Below the pieces are notes generated by a model, which did no database searches, was not told the origin of the DNA, and worked only from the letters and a program-made list of their open reading frames with translations. Positions 4,856-5,650 of a DNA stretch of 5,650 bases are shown one piece after another. The position numbers and the translations under genes are program-made. The stretch's first letter is position 1. The number at the start of each line of letters is the position of its first letter. This DNA is from XYD1-FULL-39-28 sp964539855. Its GTDB lineage: Bacteria; Patescibacteriota; Minisyncoccia; Minisyncoccales; Staskawiczbacteraceae. The stretch covers positions 1 through 5,650 of the forward strand of contig CAZIJR010000034.1 in assembly GCA_964539855.1 (NCBI GenBank), written 5' to 3'.

Positions 4856-5590
4856 TTATTTATTTGGGTTTCCTAAAATACCCTTATGCGTGTATCCAGG
4901 AATTTTTTTTATTTCTCCTAAAGCTTTCCCAACAGGAACTCTCCTTGGTTCAGACGGATAAAGTATAGAATCTTCTTCGCTAATTTTACAACCTTCTTTG
5001 CACAAAAGCCTTCTAACTCTTGGTAAATGATACGTATCGCTGACTATAGCAATTTTTCTTCTGTTTTCAATCACACTATCTTCAATTTTGTCAAAATTAT
5101 CGCCAGTATTTTGTATGCCAAAATCCGGAGAAACAATTACTTTTTCAGAAGGAAAATTATATCTATCCAAAAAACCTTCCTTAATGCGTTGTCGCAAATT
5201 AGCATTTTGCCAATCTCCACCATTCCAGTAAACATCTGGGCTATTATTTATCAAGTCGTCCATTGTCAGTTCTTCTACTCTCTTTCCTAAACGTAGAGCG
5301 GTAACTTCCTTTGCAACTTTTATGCCTGTCTCAAATCGCTCTCTACTCTCGTTAACTTTTCTCTCCGCATCTTTTTCTGCGGATTTGTCGTCTTTGTTAA
5401 ATAGAACTTCTTTGTTTCCTTGAAAATCTTCTGCAATATCCATATCTGGTCCAGATATGACCCAAACCAAATCCCAATCTTGCTGGGGTTTTGGAGCCTC
5501 ACCACGTCCTGTTTCTTTCATATCAGTAAAAACTTCTCTTTTTATACTTTTGTCTTCTGGAGATAATTCTGATGGCTTTTCAGGATTCAT
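4856..5590 (-). CDS. DUF218 (YdcF/SanA/ElyC-like) family protein
   Basis: A 244-residue protein with a Rossmann-like DUF218 domain; the family is linked to envelope biology in other bacteria but its reaction is not established. Visible landmarks: strand LVWVISGPD at 41-49, VYWNGGDWQNANLRQRI at 120-136, a strand-loop KVIVSPDFGIQNTGDNF at 150-166 that corresponds to the family's x-x-T-x-E/D-N motif, and IAIVSDTYHLPRVRRLL at 180-196, matching the conserved strand plus T/S-x-x-x-H-x-x-R block (His188, Arg191). Unlike SanA or ElyC it has no membrane anchor or signal peptide; residues 1-37 are polar and probably disordered, and about 60-115 form a charged helical insert. The ATG at 5590 has a TATAAA 4 nt before it but no Shine-Dalgarno site. 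tRNA-Gln follows 5 nt after the stop. Confidence 0.85.
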   Translation of the reverse strand: MNPEKPSELSPEDKSIKREVFTDMKETGRGEAPKPQQDWDLVWVISGPDMDIAEDFQGNKEVLFNKDDKSAEKDAERKVNESRERFETGIKVAKEVTALRLGKRVEELTMDDLINNSPDVYWNGGDWQNANLRQRIKEGFLDRYNFPSEKVIVSPDFGIQNTGDNFDKIEDSVIENRRKIAIVSDTYHLPRVRRLLCKEGCKISEEDSILYPSEPRRVPVGKALGEIKKIPGYTHKGILGNPNK

Positions 5591-5650
5591 AAATTTATAT
5601 GTCTAAATATTTTTTTACGACTATGGTGCTGGAAACCACCCCTACCCCTA
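5591..5650. other. Edge region upstream of the DUF218 gene, no gene identified
   Basis: Next to the gene start is an AT-rich stretch with TATAAA at 5599-5594 (minus strand), a possible -10 box without a convincing -35. Further right is a small dyad, GGTG (5625-5628) with CACC (5637-5640), and on the minus strand two tandem TAGGGG units at the very edge. It may be the end of an RNA gene or regulatory region that continues outside the window; I cannot tell. Confidence 0.3.

Noticed and set aside
5027..5290. Open frame of 87 codons on the plus strand
   Set aside because: Antisense to the DUF218 gene, including its conserved blocks; no family resemblance.
1..5650. CRISPR array, insertion sequence or integrase-type mobile element
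   Set aside because: No regularly spaced direct repeats, no terminal inverted repeats flanking genes, and no transposase or integrase motifs were found on either strand.

Overview
The window is an AT-rich bacterial segment (roughly one third G+C by eye). Every gene I can support lies on the minus strand, so the locus reads from right to left. All six complete coding genes end in TAA, and Trp is encoded by TGG. The low GC, the small proteins, the scarcity of clear Shine-Dalgarno sites (one good one, one distant one) and the gene types (DUF218 protein, membrane-anchored winged-helix protein, tRNA without encoded CCA) fit a Candidate Phyla Radiation / Patescibacteria (Parcubacteria-like) genome. 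This is inference: there is no rRNA or other phylogenetic marker here.

Right to left: (1) 5591-5650, an edge region with no gene I can name. (2) 5590-4856, a DUF218/YdcF-like protein. (3) 4850-4780, tRNA-Gln(CTG), starting 5 nt after that gene's stop codon. (4) 4769-4643, three hairpins, the last a long imperfect structure ending in a T-tract, probably the terminator. (5) A good promoter at 4608-4580 drives a two-gene type II restriction-modification (R-M) operon: a beta-class DpnA/HinfI-like DNA methyltransferase (start placed at 4568), then a PD-(D/E)XK-type restriction endonuclease ending at 2978. (6) 2977-2812 is non-coding except for a possible remnant of another gene. (7) 2811-2107 encodes a helical protein with an R-x4-H motif resembling HEPN domains. 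(8) 2067-1708 encodes a short membrane-anchored winged-helix protein. (9) A perfect 12-bp hairpin at 1673-1700 closes that unit. (10) 1656-1183 is a GNAT acetyltransferase, followed 28 nt later by (11) an oleate hydratase (ohyA) running off the left edge.

How the parts work together: the methyltransferase protects host DNA and the endonuclease cuts unmodified DNA. Methyltransferase-first order and a 4-nt gap without a Shine-Dalgarno site would make endonuclease synthesis follow methylation. The HEPN-like gene just downstream could be a second defence component, but that rests on a short motif and position. GNAT and ohyA look co-transcribed; oleate hydratase would hydrate unsaturated fatty acids taken from host or environment.

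The most interesting signals are: GATC is concentrated in the R-M genes (8 sites in 1.6 kb against 2 in the remaining 4.0 kb); two terminator hairpins 3 kb apart share a 13-base arm; the oleate hydratase has Met where the usual catalytic Glu sits; and the methyltransferase promoter overlaps its upstream GTG start, implying a nearly leaderless mRNA. I see no CRISPR array, insertion sequence, att site or origin.
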